Assembly: GCF_009870125.1 (NCBI RefSeq)
Contig: NC_046681.1
Location: forward strand, 3,720,001 to 3,784,000
DNA length: 64,000 nt
Reading direction: 5' to 3'
Source of the DNA: Drosophila pseudoobscura
Lineage: Eukaryota; Arthropoda; Insecta; Diptera; Drosophilidae
This document shows positions 1 to 10,819 of this stretch, one piece after another (positions within the stretch are counted from its first letter, which is position 1; each line of letters opens with the position of its first letter). Under the pieces are notes generated by a model that saw nothing but the letters and a program-made list of their open reading frames with translations, searched no databases and was not told the origin of the DNA. Both the position numbers and the translations under genes were made by a program.

Positions 1-1790
1 GGAGTGCGTGGTTGAGAATGCTCCGAGTGATATATTAAGTTCATAGTTGAATGTCAGCCGCTAGATTTAAATATATATACATATATACCCATTTGACATG
101 TGGAAAACGCCAGAAATAGCCGGAAAATAACTAAATTGGCAGCACCGCCCCGATTTTGAAGAAGGAGGTTCGAATACAGTCCCAGCACCGCCCACTCAAC
201 GCCAGCAAAATAAATTAAAAAATCGAGCACAATATATTTTTCTGGCTCACACTGCCTTCTTTTCTCCTATATTTTGTAGATATATGTACATATGTATGTA
301 TGTATACTGACTGAGCACGGGGTATTGTAGTGGAGCGGCAGTAGTGGTATTGTATTGTTTGCAAGTGTGGACACTAGTATTATCTAAGCTGAGGGTTATA
401 GCTATAACCTTAGCTATGGGCTATAGCTCACATCAGATAATCCGGGTTTGTTAGATCGATCAAGCTTGTTTGTTTTTATATATAGTATATGTAATATCGT
501 GGTCCAATTTGAACCACATCTTTGTGAGTTAAGCACAAACATGTACATACATAATCGTATGTAATTACAAAAATGAGTACATAACCAACATTTTTTGTAA
601 AAATATTTTTTGGTAAGCTAAAGCGAAAGTATGTAGACTTATTGCAAGGGCTGACCGAAAATCTAAGAAGACAGCCAGAGTGGATGATAGAAGGAGAGCG
701 TCAGAGCAGAGTATCTCATGGCTGCTGCTAAGCCGAGCACGAACAATAGATAAAGAGACAGAGCGCGAAAGAACAACTATAGGATGGTTGGATGCTATAG
801 GCAATAGCTGCGGAAACGAAACGAAGAAGGCTAGATAGAAAGAACGGCCGCTGCCGTGCGTAAGCATACATATGCGGTTAACAGTGCGGTTCATCTACAG
901 GGGGCAGTGCAAATAGCGAATAATTAAAGAGATTTACGTTGGACTGCGCGACTATGATTTAGGCTGGGAAACCCGGCAACATCAACATTATTGACACATC
1001 GATCGAGGCAGCTTTATGATATATGAATGTACATATATGTATGTCCGATCCACCCGATTCCGAAAATTATCTGGAAGATGTGGGCAGCTTTTAACTCAGG
1101 CGACAGTGAGCGCAGAGTGTTGAATGCTTCTTTAGCCCAGGTCCGCTTTCAGCTCCTCTTTCAGCTATTTGTATATAGTGTGCGCAAGCCTTACGGTTTA
1201 TCGACCCTTCTGAAGGCACTATAAAACAAAGTTGTCTTCTAAATTGCATGGCAAGCATACATCACTGTCGAATGCATTACCTGGAGCAAGCGCTGCACTG
1301 AAACCCCGCTGTGACATGTTGCACGAAGTAATCCCCTGCGTCAACAGATAAGTGAAATATGGAAAGTACATTTACCACGCCCAGGTAGTTATCCCTATCT
1401 CCACGCCAAAGAGCCAAAAATGATTTAGAGTTATTTTTTTTATATTCTGTTAAATTTAAAAATTATCACCTTGTGTTTGCATCTCTCTGCTTTAATCCTC
1501 CTTCGGTATTTGCTAATTAGGGAGCCAGCAAAGAAATGTGCCAGGCATATTAATGAGCCCCGGGGCGGCTGAGACTGGGGCTGAGCTCCGTATCTCCCCA
1601 GAGCCTCGGGCTTGGGTGCGCTGCGCTCCCATTTAGAATAAGTAATGCTCGCATATATCTATCTATCTTTATGTTTCTCTCCGAGACGGCCAGTCGGTTG
1701 ATTAGCTCCGGTCACGTCGTTCGTTTCGCGTCGCGATGCGCTGCGATCGGCTGGCTCAGGCTTATAATGGTTCGGTCGGCCGATTCAGAT
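1..1790. other. Upstream region of Ance copy A, no gene recognised
   Basis: I see no supportable coding region here. The longest open frames (for example the minus-strand frame at 565-894) have low-complexity, Ser/Leu-rich translations with no recognisable domain. Short ATGT/ATAC runs occur near 270-300. From about 1425 onward the DNA resembles the region upstream of Ance copy C (about 27070 onward), so the left edge of the duplicated unit lies near 1425. Confidence 0.5.
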
Positions 1791-1803
1791 TGCCGCTCGT
1801 GGC

Positions 1804-1847
1804 TATAAAACCCACGCAATGTCATCCAAACATTTTCATTTTCAGTT
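1804..1847 (+). promoter_or_regulatory. TATA box and initiator of Ance copy A
   Basis: A TATAAAA box at 1804-1810 is followed by two possible initiators: TCATT at 1836-1840 and TCAGTT at 1842-1847, a match to the Drosophila TCAGTY consensus. Transcription probably starts at 1835-1845. This core promoter has no counterpart upstream of the inverted copy B, and in copy C it falls inside a deletion. The spacing and motifs are seen directly; the start site is inferred. Confidence 0.7.
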
Positions 1848-2775
1848 CGTTTGCGGGCCGGTGAAGTTCTTTCTGTTCGGCGGAACTCGTTTGGCACATC
1901 ACACACGCTCAGAACGTAAGTTTCTCTTTTTGATTGAGCATTCGCCTTGCAATTAGCGAGCAAAACAATTGACGTTAATTGAATTACGATCGCAATTGTT
2001 GGTTATAATCAATTTAGTGATCGTGATGTAATTACTTGTTCAAGTTATTGCTTCGTTTGACGGCTTCAATATCAATACGGTTATCTACTATAAATTCCAC
2101 TTTCCACTATAATCCAACTCGAATCTTATCTGGATCAGCCAATACACAGCTCGGACAATATTTACTAAAAGTCATTGGTACGGTCGGTCATAAATTCTCT
2201 TGAATATCTCACATTTGCGGTAGTAAGCCCCCTTATCTGGGATATTTACGATCTTTTTATCGGTTCTTGTGTGTCGGTTTATTGGCTTTTCCTGCAGGAT
2301 TGGTAGTTTCTACTTCTATAGGTTACTCTACTTTAGAGCGGAAAATTGCTCACCGAGTAGCTAATGATATGGCTGTGAAGCAGAACTAATTGGAATAAAT
2401 CAGAGTTTGACAGGTTTATTTTAGAACTTCACCGCAAATTGCTTCCATAATTTCACAATCTTTTTTTTTCGTTTGTCGGGCGTAAATTGATTTTGTAAGT
2501 TCGAGTACGAGTACAAGTGAAACTAATCAACAGCCTATAAATGACGATTTGCTATCGCGGTGATATTTCAAGTGCCATTGCGAATCTGTTGTTACTGCAA
2601 AATCCACTCAGTAAATATTATAGACAGCATATAGAGAGCGAGATGACCCCAGAGACACTTTAATTAATTACGAGGAAAGACAGTGCCTCTCAGACACTCT
2701 CTGAATGGCACAACATCCCATCAAAATGGAATCGATTATAATCTAAACTAAAAAAAGTTGACTTAATTTCTGTAG
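1844..2775 (+). other. Ance: Ance copy A non-coding first exon and first intron
   Basis: Exon 1 is inferred to run from about 1844 to 1915, where a strong donor (GTAAGTTT) begins at 1916. The matching acceptor (TTTCTGTAG) ends at 2775, and exon 2 starts at 2776, 21 bases before the start codon at 2797. The roughly 860-bp intron holds no other gene that I can see. The stretch from about 2315 onward is repeated upstream of copies B and C. Confidence 0.6.
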
Positions 2776-2796
2776 GCGAGCGCTTTGGAGAACAAT

Positions 2797-5044
2797 ATGA
2801 GAGTGTTTCTCGTAGCCCTGCTGGCTACGTTGGCGGTGAGTCTGAAAACCACATCTTGACAAATAGGTTCCATATCTAAATTGTGTTAAAAATTCTCTGA
2901 TTAGCTCGCGCAAGCCCTGGTGAAGGAGGAGATTCAGGCCAAAGAGTATTTGGAGAATCTGAACAAGGAGCTGGCCAAACGCACCAACGTGGAGACAGAG
3001 GCTTCCTGGGCGTATGCCTCGGACATCAACGATGAGAACGAAAAGAAAAAGAACGAGATCTCTGCTGAGTTGGCAAAATTCATGAAGGAGGTGTCAAGCG
3101 ATATACAGAAATTCCAGTGGCGCAGTTACCAGTCGGAGGATATCAAGAGACAATTCAAGGCTCTGTCTAAGCTCGGATATGCCGCCCTGCCCGAGGCGGA
3201 GTATACCGATTTCTTGGAAACCATATCCGCCATGGAATCGAACTTTGCCAAAGTGAAGGTCTGCGACTACAAGGACAAGACGAAATGTGATCTGGCCCTG
3301 GAGCCAGAGATAGAAGAGATCATCAGCAAGAGCCGGGACCACGAGGAGCTCAAGTACTACTGGCGCGAGTTCTACGACAAGGCAGGCACGGCCGTGCGCT
3401 CCAATTTCGAGCGCTATGTGGAGCTGAACACCAAGGCTGCCAAACTGAATAGTATGTAGAGACTGGCTGGAGACTCCTCAGAAATCATTTTCACAATTGC
3501 CCCTTCTCTCAGACTTCACCTCTGGCGCTGAGCTCTGGCTGGATGAGTACGAGGACGACACCTTCGAACAGCAGTTGGATAACATCTTCGCCGAAATCCG
3601 CCCGCTCTACGAACAGGTCCATGGCTATGTGCGCTACCGCCTGAGGAAGTATTACGGCAACGAGGTGGTCTCTGAGAACGGACCCATTCCCATGCATCTT
3701 CTTGGCAACATGTGGGCGCAGCAATGGTCTGAGATCGCGGACATTGTTTCTCCCTTCCCCGAGAAGCCACTGGTGGATGTTACCGAAGAAATGGAGAAAC
3801 AAGGATATACCCCCCTCAAGATGTTCCAAATGGGCGATGACTTTTTCACCTCGATGAACCTCACCAAATTGCCGAAGTAAGATTGAAGATTGCTATAATT
3901 CTATGTTGAACCTGGATCTAAATCTATTTGATCTACAATAGGGATTTCTGGGACAAGTCTATCATCGAGAAGCCCACGGATGGTCGCGACTTGATATGCC
4001 ATGCCAGCGCCTGGGACTTTTACCTTCAGGACGATGTCCGCATCAAGCAGTGCACCCGCGTCACCCAGGATCAACTTTTCACAGTCCACCACGAGCTGGG
4101 ACATATTCAGTATTTCCTTCAGTATCAGCACCTACCCTTTGTCTATCGGACCGGGGCTAATCCTGGCTTCCATGAAGCCGTTGGGGATGTGCTCTCCCTG
4201 TCCGTGTCCACGCCCAAGCATCTGGAGAAGATCGGCCTGCTGTCGAACTATGTTCGCGATGACGAGGCCCGCATCAACCAGCTCTTCCTCACGGCTCTGG
4301 ACAAGATCGTGTTCCTTCCGTTTGCTTTCACCATGGACAAGTACCGATGGGCGTTGTTCCGCGGGGAGGTCGAGAAGGCAAATTGGAACTGTGAGTTCTG
4401 GAAGCTGCGTGAGCAGTACTCCGGCATCGAGCCTCCGGTTGTGCGTAGCGAGAAAGACTTCGACCCCCCTGCCAAATATCATGTCTCAGCGGATGTCGAG
4501 TATCTGAGGTTTGTTGGGTCATTTCTCGATGATGATTAGCTTCATGTGTGACGTGATTTGGTGGTTTTCCGCAGGTACCTGGTCTCCTTCATCATCCAGT
4601 TCCAGTTCTACAAGTCCGCCTGCATTAAGGCTGGTCAATACGATGCCAACAATGCGGAGCTGCCCCTTGACAACTGTGATATCTACGGCAGTGCAGCAGC
4701 AGGCGAAGCCTTCCAGTAAGGGCTGCTCTCAAATAAGTTAGTATGTCTGCTAATCTATGGGGATTCCTTTGTCCACTCCACAGTAACATGCTCTCTATGG
4801 GTGCCTCCAAGCCCTGGCCCGATGCACTGGAGGCCTTCAACGGGGAGCGCATCATGAGTGGCAAGGCCATTGCCGAATACTTCGAACCCCTTCGCGTCTG
4901 GCTGGAGGCGGAGAACATCAAGAACAGTGTTCACATCGGCTGGACCGCTTCAGATAGTAAGTTATATACTCCCGATCCACTATTGAACTCTCGAATAATC
5001 CATTACTTTTCTCCCCCTTTACTTCAGAGTGTGTGGCCTCTTAA
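2797..5044 (+). CDS. Ance: Angiotensin-converting enzyme homologue Ance, copy A (secreted M2 zinc peptidase)
   Basis: CDS join: 2797-2835, 2905-3451, 3513-3876, 3942-4508, 4575-4715, 4784-4956, 5028-5044. This gives 615 codons plus stop, the length I recall for D. melanogaster Ance. All introns are short GT-AG introns and their phases match in the three copies. Exon 1 encodes a signal peptide starting MRVFLVALLATLA. The zinc site HELGH falls at residues 367-371 and the third ligand is Glu395 in FHEAVGD, the positions known for fly Ance. The protein has no membrane anchor and ends NKCVS-like (DKCVAS). The family removes C-terminal dipeptides from peptides; fly Ance acts in the gut, reproductive tract and development. 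It is followed 568 bp downstream by Ance-2. AATAAA lies at 5081-5086. This copy keeps the TATA promoter, so it is the best candidate for normal expression. Confidence 0.95.
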
Positions 5045-5080
5045 TTTAAATACCTTCTGTTCTCTCACAGTTCATTGCTC

Positions 5081-5086
5081 AATAAA
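5081..5086 (+). terminator. Poly(A) signal of Ance copy A
   Basis: AATAAA lies 36 bases after the Ance stop codon. The same signal is kept in copy B (10778-10783, minus strand) and copy C (30067-30072). Confidence 0.7.
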
Positions 5087-5611
5087 GTTTATAATTGCCT
5101 TACCAGTTTTAAATTATTTATACGAACGAGTTTTTATGAGCTTCTACATTCAAATGTTTGTATACCCTCGTAACACAGAGAGTACACGTCGAATTGGTAG
5201 GTATGCTTTTTGCGTAAAATCTAACTCTCATTCTAGTACAAGCGTATCTAATACAAGGTTGGATTGGCTTCGTTGGTCGAAAACACTCAAGCTAAGTTAG
5301 TTTATTCCTCGTACTTTATTCCTCGCCTCAGTCAGCCAAAAGCTGAGCAGGGAACACTGGCACAGTGTCATACCCGCTCCGTGCTCCACTTGATTATAAT
5401 TAAAAATTATCTACTGGGTGCTCAGCCAATAGTCGACTGGGCTTCTGGCCATGGCCTCTGTCGTCGGCCTCCGTTGGTTAGTTGGTATCGAGAGCTGCGC
5501 CGGCGCAGAACGTCTGAAAAAGTTTGCGAAGGTTGGATATTGTGCCGGGAATTTAAATGAGCCACGACTGAGTTGCGAAAGTAAATTTGTACGAGTAGAA
5601 AGTGTGGGACT

Positions 5612-7634
5612 ATGGGGAGGTTGTTGGTGGTTTTGGTGAGTCCAAGCGCAGTTGAAGTTTTGCCCAAAGGAGATGATTTCAACATGACATCCCTTCCATT
5701 CAGATCTTTGTAGGCTTTGTCCTGCCTAGTTCCTCGACTGACTCTACTTTGACTACCTTCCTCGTAGAGGCCAACCAACAACTGGCCGGCATCTATGATC
5801 AGGTGGTCTTGGCCCAGTTGCAGAATGAGTTACGTGGATCCAACGATATTGTAGCTCTCCTCGAGATGGAAATAGCGGACGAAAAGCTGCTGAACTACCT
5901 AAAATCTCTGATGCCTCATCTGGCAAAGTTCAAGCGTTTGAAGTTGGGGGATGCCAGCCAGAAGAGGCAGCTGGAGAGGATACCGAGGCTGGGCTACAAT
6001 GCCTTGGATGGCATGGAGCTCGCTCAAGTTTATGCGCTCGCCTCCAACATGAGCGACAGCTACCGCAACGTCCTACTATGCGCTTATAAGCAGCCAAGGA
6101 ATTGCACTTTGCGGCTAATACCAGAGGTTCAGGCAATAGTCCAGGAGAGCCGTGACCTGGATGAGATCGAGTACTACTGGTATGAGTGGCGAAAGCAGAC
6201 TGGACTGGCCACTCGGGATCAGTTTGTGGCCTTCATGGAGTTGTATAAGAAGACCGCCCAACTTAATGGATATCCGCGGGCCCAAGATTATTGGTTCCGA
6301 TCGCTGGAGATGGGCGGAGCGCAGACCATGTCATTGCTGGATCGGCTGATGGCTGGACTGAGGCCGTTGTTCCTTCAGTTCCACGCTCATGTTAGGGGTT
6401 CCTTGAGAAAGATGCACGGAGAACGGTTGGTGCCCCGGGGCAGACCGTATCCACAGCATCTGGCCGAGGTCTTCATAGGAAACGCCTTTAGACGGGTTCG
6501 TGCCGAGTGGTATGTGGACTTACCATCGCCCCTGGCGGGGCTGGCAAATATCACCCAAGACCTCCATCGTCGCGGGTTGAGCACTACGCAGAGAGTGTTC
6601 TGGAATGTGGCCGAGTACTTTAGGGGACTTGGTCTGCCATTGCTGGAAAGGTAATTCCGATAAAACAGATATTCTCCAGCAAGGAATTTTCAAAGTGATC
6701 TCTTCCAGCTCCCTTTGGACAAATGCTCAGGTCGTGGCTGCTGATGATGACGACAGTTGCTGGCACAAGGTCTGGCGGTATTACACCCTTCCCATAACCA
6801 ACTTCACCTACTGTCCCCTAAATGACGAGGAGCGTTTCCTCAATATGTTTGAGGCCCAGAGTGATCTTTATTACAACCGAGCTGCCTCCGGCCAGCCAAC
6901 CCTGTTGCGCGATGAGCCCTTTCCCAGCTTCGGCGATGCCATTGGCAAGTGCTTCTCCCTGGCGGCCACCTCTCCACGCTACCTTCAGAAGTTGGGCTTG
7001 CTGCAGGAGGGAAAGTGGCTCGAGTTGCCCGCTCGACTGAACCGCTTGTATGTGCACGGTCTGCGCGTGGTCTTCCTGCTGCCCGTCTTCTATGTCCTCG
7101 ATCGCTATCGTGTGGAGGTCCTAAGTGGACACATCCGAGCGGACGATAACGAGGCCTACTGGCGACTGACGGAACATTACACGGGAGCGGCAGCCCCTCG
7201 GAAACGCAGTAACGAACAGTTTGACGTCCCAGCCAAGTTGCTTATGGAGGTGGATGACCAGTATGCCAGGTTGAAAGCCTATGTGGAGAATCTCCTAGCA
7301 AATGTCTTGATCAATTATCCCTTTCAGCAACATCCTGAGCACCGTTCTACAGTTTCAGCTGCTCAAGCATTACTGCACAACGACGCTTCAGTTCGGAAAG
7401 GATAACCCTAGGAAAGCTTTGGATCTCTGCGATCTTTCCGACCAGCGTCAGATCGGTGCCAGTCTACAGCGTGCCATGGCACTAGGCTCATCCGTGCCCT
7501 ACAGCGACGTCCTGCAGGAGTTGGTGGGTGAGCCGGAGATCAATATTGATGGGTTGTTGGCCTACTTCAAGCCCCTACACGATTGGTTGGTGCAGCAGAA
7601 TCAGCTACAAAATCTGGATGTGGGTTGGGCATAG
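5612..7634 (+). CDS. Ance-2: Ance-2, catalytically dead ACE-like protein, copy A
   Basis: CDS join: 5612-5635, 5704-6650, 6709-7269, 7328-7634, giving 612 codons plus stop. The first coding exon is only 8 codons (MGRLLVVL); with the start of exon 2 (IFVGFVLPSS) it makes a signal peptide. Splicing of the 58-bp intron at 7270-7327 restores the family motif VLQFQLLKHYC; without it the frame would look broken. The intron positions before the SxWT/FWDK-like and QFQ motifs match those in Ance. At the zinc site, HHELGH is replaced by MFEAQSD-like sequence, and the Glu395 position is Asp (SFGDAIG). No zinc binding or peptidase activity is therefore expected. The protein is probably a secreted binding or decoy protein, but its role is unknown. 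Copy C is almost identical. Confidence 0.9.
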
Positions 7635-8142
7635 AATACATAGGTTCGGGTCAGGTTGGTATTAGATAAGATAATGAATCTATTAAAAGAAAAAATGAAT
7701 TTTTTGTTTCTGAAATCCCATAAGGTTACAAAAATCAGAGTGAAACCATCGAAAATTGGGGCGTTGACTGTCAAGAGTAATGTGTTGTTGAGCCTTTGTA
7801 TACACATATCTCGGGAAAATGTTTCACTTTGGGGAAGTAGGTCCTTCCCCATACCATTCTAGGGCTAGACGGTAATTGGGAAATATAGTTTATATCCGTA
7901 TTTTGGTGCCCTTCTCATACCCGGAAGTAGGGAACAGGATGTTTTTATCTATTACTGAATCTTTTTCGTTTACAACGCTTCTGTTTAACAGCATTTTTAT
8001 TTTTCGATGAAGATAATGAATGGTTGGGAATTTCCAACTCAGCCTGAAAGTATGCTTATTATTGAATAATAGAATTCATGTTAAAGTCATATGGAAATGT
8101 AATTTTTGGAGCGTACGAGCGTACTCAATAATATAAATTTCT
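7635..8142 (+). repeat. 3' flank of Ance-2 copy A, duplicated downstream of copy C
   Basis: This flank is nearly the same as 33726-34158 after Ance-2 copy C, apart from small indels right after the stop codon. The similarity ends at about 8106 here and 34158 there. In copy C the sequence continues towards Acyp2; here it passes within about 40 bases into a DINE-1 fragment. No coding sequence is recognised. Confidence 0.75.
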
Positions 8143-8610
8143 AGCACCTGCGTGCTAGAGAGAGACAGAGCGAGAGAGAATGCAATTGTTTTCTTGTTTC
8201 TGGCTATAATAATTATACGATCTGGTTCAGATTTTGCATTCTAGAAGATATACTCATTCTCTACGATTTTAGTTTTCTCGTATCGTCGAAATTGTGGATG
8301 CCACAGATTTTCGCCTTTTGTGGGGCGGAAGTGGGCGGGGCGAAGTTTTGAAATATTCTTGTAGCAGTGACATATTACAGAAGTCTGGATCCAAAACATC
8401 GTTGCTCTAGCTCTTATAGTCTTTGAGCACTAGGCGCTGAAGGGGACGGACAGACGGACAGACATGGCTCAATCGACTCGGCTATTGATGCTGATCAAGA
8501 ATATATATACTTTATGGGGTCGGAAACGATTCCTTCTGGACGTTACACACATCCATTTTCACCACAAATCTAATATACCCCAATACTCATTTGAGTATCG
8601 GGTAAAAAAT
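8143..8610 (+). mobile_element. DINE-1/INE-1-type Helitron-derived fragment
   Basis: This is the 3' part of the same repeat that is complete at 30388-31494. It contains the conserved block with GACGGACAGAC, the ACTCGGCTATTGATGCTGAT core, the GGGGTCGGAAACGATTCC block and the terminal GAGTATCGGGTA. The 5' half is missing. It sits immediately beyond the right edge of the duplicated Ance/Ance-2 unit, so it may mark a rearrangement breakpoint. Confidence 0.8.
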
Positions 8611-9394
8611 ATAAAGGCAGCCGGCTTCCCCTCTGCGTACACCTTGGCACCTTGCAGAGAAGAAGGTCCGGTCCAGCACTATATTTTTGGCAGACAGTTA
8701 ACGAATATCACTACGTTGCTGTGATTTGATCCCGAATTTTCGCAGAATTTGACGGCCTTCCAATTTTTGTTGCGACACATACGGGGATCGCGCCCGCATA
8801 GCGACTGATGAGCTGATCTTCTTCCCCTCCCGCTCTGTGCTGCTCGGCCTAAGCGATAAATCCATCATCGTTACCGGAAGTCCTAATATCAGGGAAATTT
8901 GTTGTTGCGAGCTTTCGCAGGTAGCTTTCGTGTTTCCAACTAGGTAACAAAAGTCTGCGCGAATTTTAAGCTGGTACTAACCGACAGCGCACACCCAGCG
9001 ATATGCGACCACGCCGCCGCAGGCCCCCCTACACCCCGGCCACCACCTGAAACGGAAGTGGTCCATGAAACAGATTCATTACAACAATAACAACCACAAC
9101 ATCTTTCTGAGACTATGCGGTGCTCTATGTGTGAGTTATCTCTATTCTCTCACCAACACCAACACCAGCCTCCCCTCCACCAGAGCGTTAACACTGCACA
9201 AGGAAGAGTAGCCACTGTAGTGGCTATCGTAGCCATTAAAATTTCATTCTGATTTCTTATGAAGTCTTCATTTTCTGCAGCACGAGGGCGTTTTACCATT
9301 GGGATACTCAGCCGCATTCCATTTCCCCAAGAAACAAACGATATGTAAATACGACTACATTAAGCGATAATAACAAATATTTAATTCAAAGCCA
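8611..9394. other. Unassigned junction sequence
   Basis: No gene is recognised. The sequence is moderately GC-rich, includes a CAACACCAACACCAGCCTCC-like low-complexity run near 9160, and is not repeated elsewhere in the window as far as I can see. It may be remnant transposon DNA or sequence brought in by the rearrangement. Confidence 0.35.
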
Positions 9395-9540
9395 ACAATA
9401 GCCGAGTCGATATAGCCGTTTCTGTCCATCCTTCCGTTTGGCGTCTTGCTTGACGCCTAGATCTCAAGGACTATAAAAGCTAGCGCAACCAATTTTAGTG
9501 ATATCTTCTGTGATATCACACTAAATCAAGTTGGTTTTAA
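9395..9540 (-). mobile_element. DINE-1/INE-1 core fragment, reverse orientation
   Basis: The AGCCGAGTCGATATAGCC block followed by a degenerate TGTCC/TTCCG run and ATCTCAAGGACTATAAAAGC is the reverse complement of the DINE-1 core. It lies directly against the broken end of the Ance-2 pseudogene (homology stops at 9553) and is opposite in orientation to the fragment at 8143-8610. Confidence 0.7.
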
Positions 9541-9552
9541 GATTTTTGGTCT

Positions 9553-10250
9553 AGCGATCGGAACCAATAATCCTCGGCCCGCGGATATCCATTGAGCTGG
9601 GCGGTATTCTTATACAACTTCATTAAGGCCACAAACTGATCCCGAGTGGCCAGTCCAGTGCGTTGTCGCCACTCAAGCCAGTAGTACTCGATCTCATCCA
9701 GGTCACGGCTCTCCTGGACTATTGCCTGAACCTCTGGTATTAGCCGCAAAGTGCAATTCCCTGGCTGCTTATAAGCGCAATTTAGGACATTGCGGTAGCT
9801 GTCGCTCATGTTGGAGGCGAGCGCATAAACTTGAGCGAGCTCCATGCCATCCAAGGCATCGTAGCCCAGCCTCGGTATCCTCTTCAGCTGCCTCTTCTGG
9901 CTGGCATCCCCCAACTTCAAACGCTTGAACTTGAGATGCCAGATGAGGCATCAGAGATTTTAGGTAGTTCAGCAGCTTTTCGTCCGCTATTTCCATCTCG
10001 AGGAGAGCTACAATATCGTTGGATCCACGTAACACATTCTGCAACTGGGCCAAGACCACCTGATCATAGATGCCGGCCAGTTGTTGGTTGGCCTCTACGA
10101 GGAAGGTAGTCAAAGTAGAGTCAGTCGAGGAACTAGGCAGGACAAAGCCTACAAAGATCTGAATGGAAGGGATGTCATGTTGAAATCATCTCCTTTGGGC
10201 AAAACTTCAACTGCGCTTGGACTCACCAAAACCACCAACAACCTCCCCAT
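9553..10250 (-). pseudogene. Ance-2: Ance-2 copy B, truncated and frameshifted
   Basis: Exon 1 (10227-10250) and the start of exon 2 (from 10158) match Ance-2 copy A, including the splice sites. Near 9932-9940 there is a 4-base insertion (TCTC-like) relative to copies A and C, at the codons for PHLAKF, which shifts the frame. The downstream homologous frame continues to about the SLD residues (roughly residue 210 of 612), where similarity ends at 9553 and unrelated DNA begins. The remaining two thirds of the gene, including the degenerate zinc-site region, is missing. It keeps the normal head-to-tail arrangement with Ance copy B, so the whole pair was inverted together. Confidence 0.9.
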
Positions 10251-10819
10251 AGTCCCACACTTTCTACTCGTACAAATTTACTTTCGCAACTCAGTCGTGG
10301 CTCATTTAAATTCCCGGCACAATATCCAACCTTCGCAAACTTTTTCAGACGTTCTGCGCCGGCGCAGCTCTCGATACCAACTAACCAACGGAGGCCGACG
10401 ACAGAGGCCATGGCCAGAAGCCCAGTCGACTATTGGCTGAGCACCCAGTAGATAATTTTTAATTATAATCAAGTGGAGCACGGAGCGGGTATGACACTGT
10501 GCCAGTGTTCCCTGTGCTCAGCTTTTGGCTGACTGAGGCGAGGAATAAAGTACGAGGAATAAACTAACTTAGCTTGAGTGTTTTCGACCAACGAAGCCAA
10601 TCAAACCTTGTATTAGATACGCTTGTACTAGAATGAGAGTTAGATTTTACGCAAAAAGCATACCTACCAATTCGACGTGTACTCTCTGTGTTACGAGGGT
10701 ATACAAACATTTGAATGTAGAAGCTCATAAAAACTCGTTCGTATAAATAATTTAAAACTGGTAAGGCAATTATAAACTTTATTGAGCAATGAACTGTGAG
10801 AGAACAGAAGGTATTTAAA

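Larger units (their letters stand above)
2315..6306 (+). repeat. Arm 1 of a roughly 4-kb inverted repeat (Ance/Ance-2)
   Basis: This segment is the reverse-complement partner of 9553-13562, with a spacer of about 3.2 kb (6307-9552). The outer limit is where similarity fades upstream of Ance (TTAGAGCGGAAAA block); the inner limit is the CGATCGCT junction in Ance-2. Identity is highest from the last Ance exons through the Ance-2 start. Confidence 0.8.

Noticed and set aside
5422-5781. Minus-strand 119-codon open frame repeated identically at 10081-10440 and 31513-31872
   Set aside because: It is the antisense of the Ance-2 start and its spacer. Its identity in three places comes from the duplicated DNA, not from coding selection.
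7270-7410. Apparent frameshift in Ance-2 before the C-terminal part
   Set aside because: A 58-bp GT-AG intron (7270-7327) at a conserved family position restores the VLQFQ motif, so the gene is intact; the same holds for copy C.
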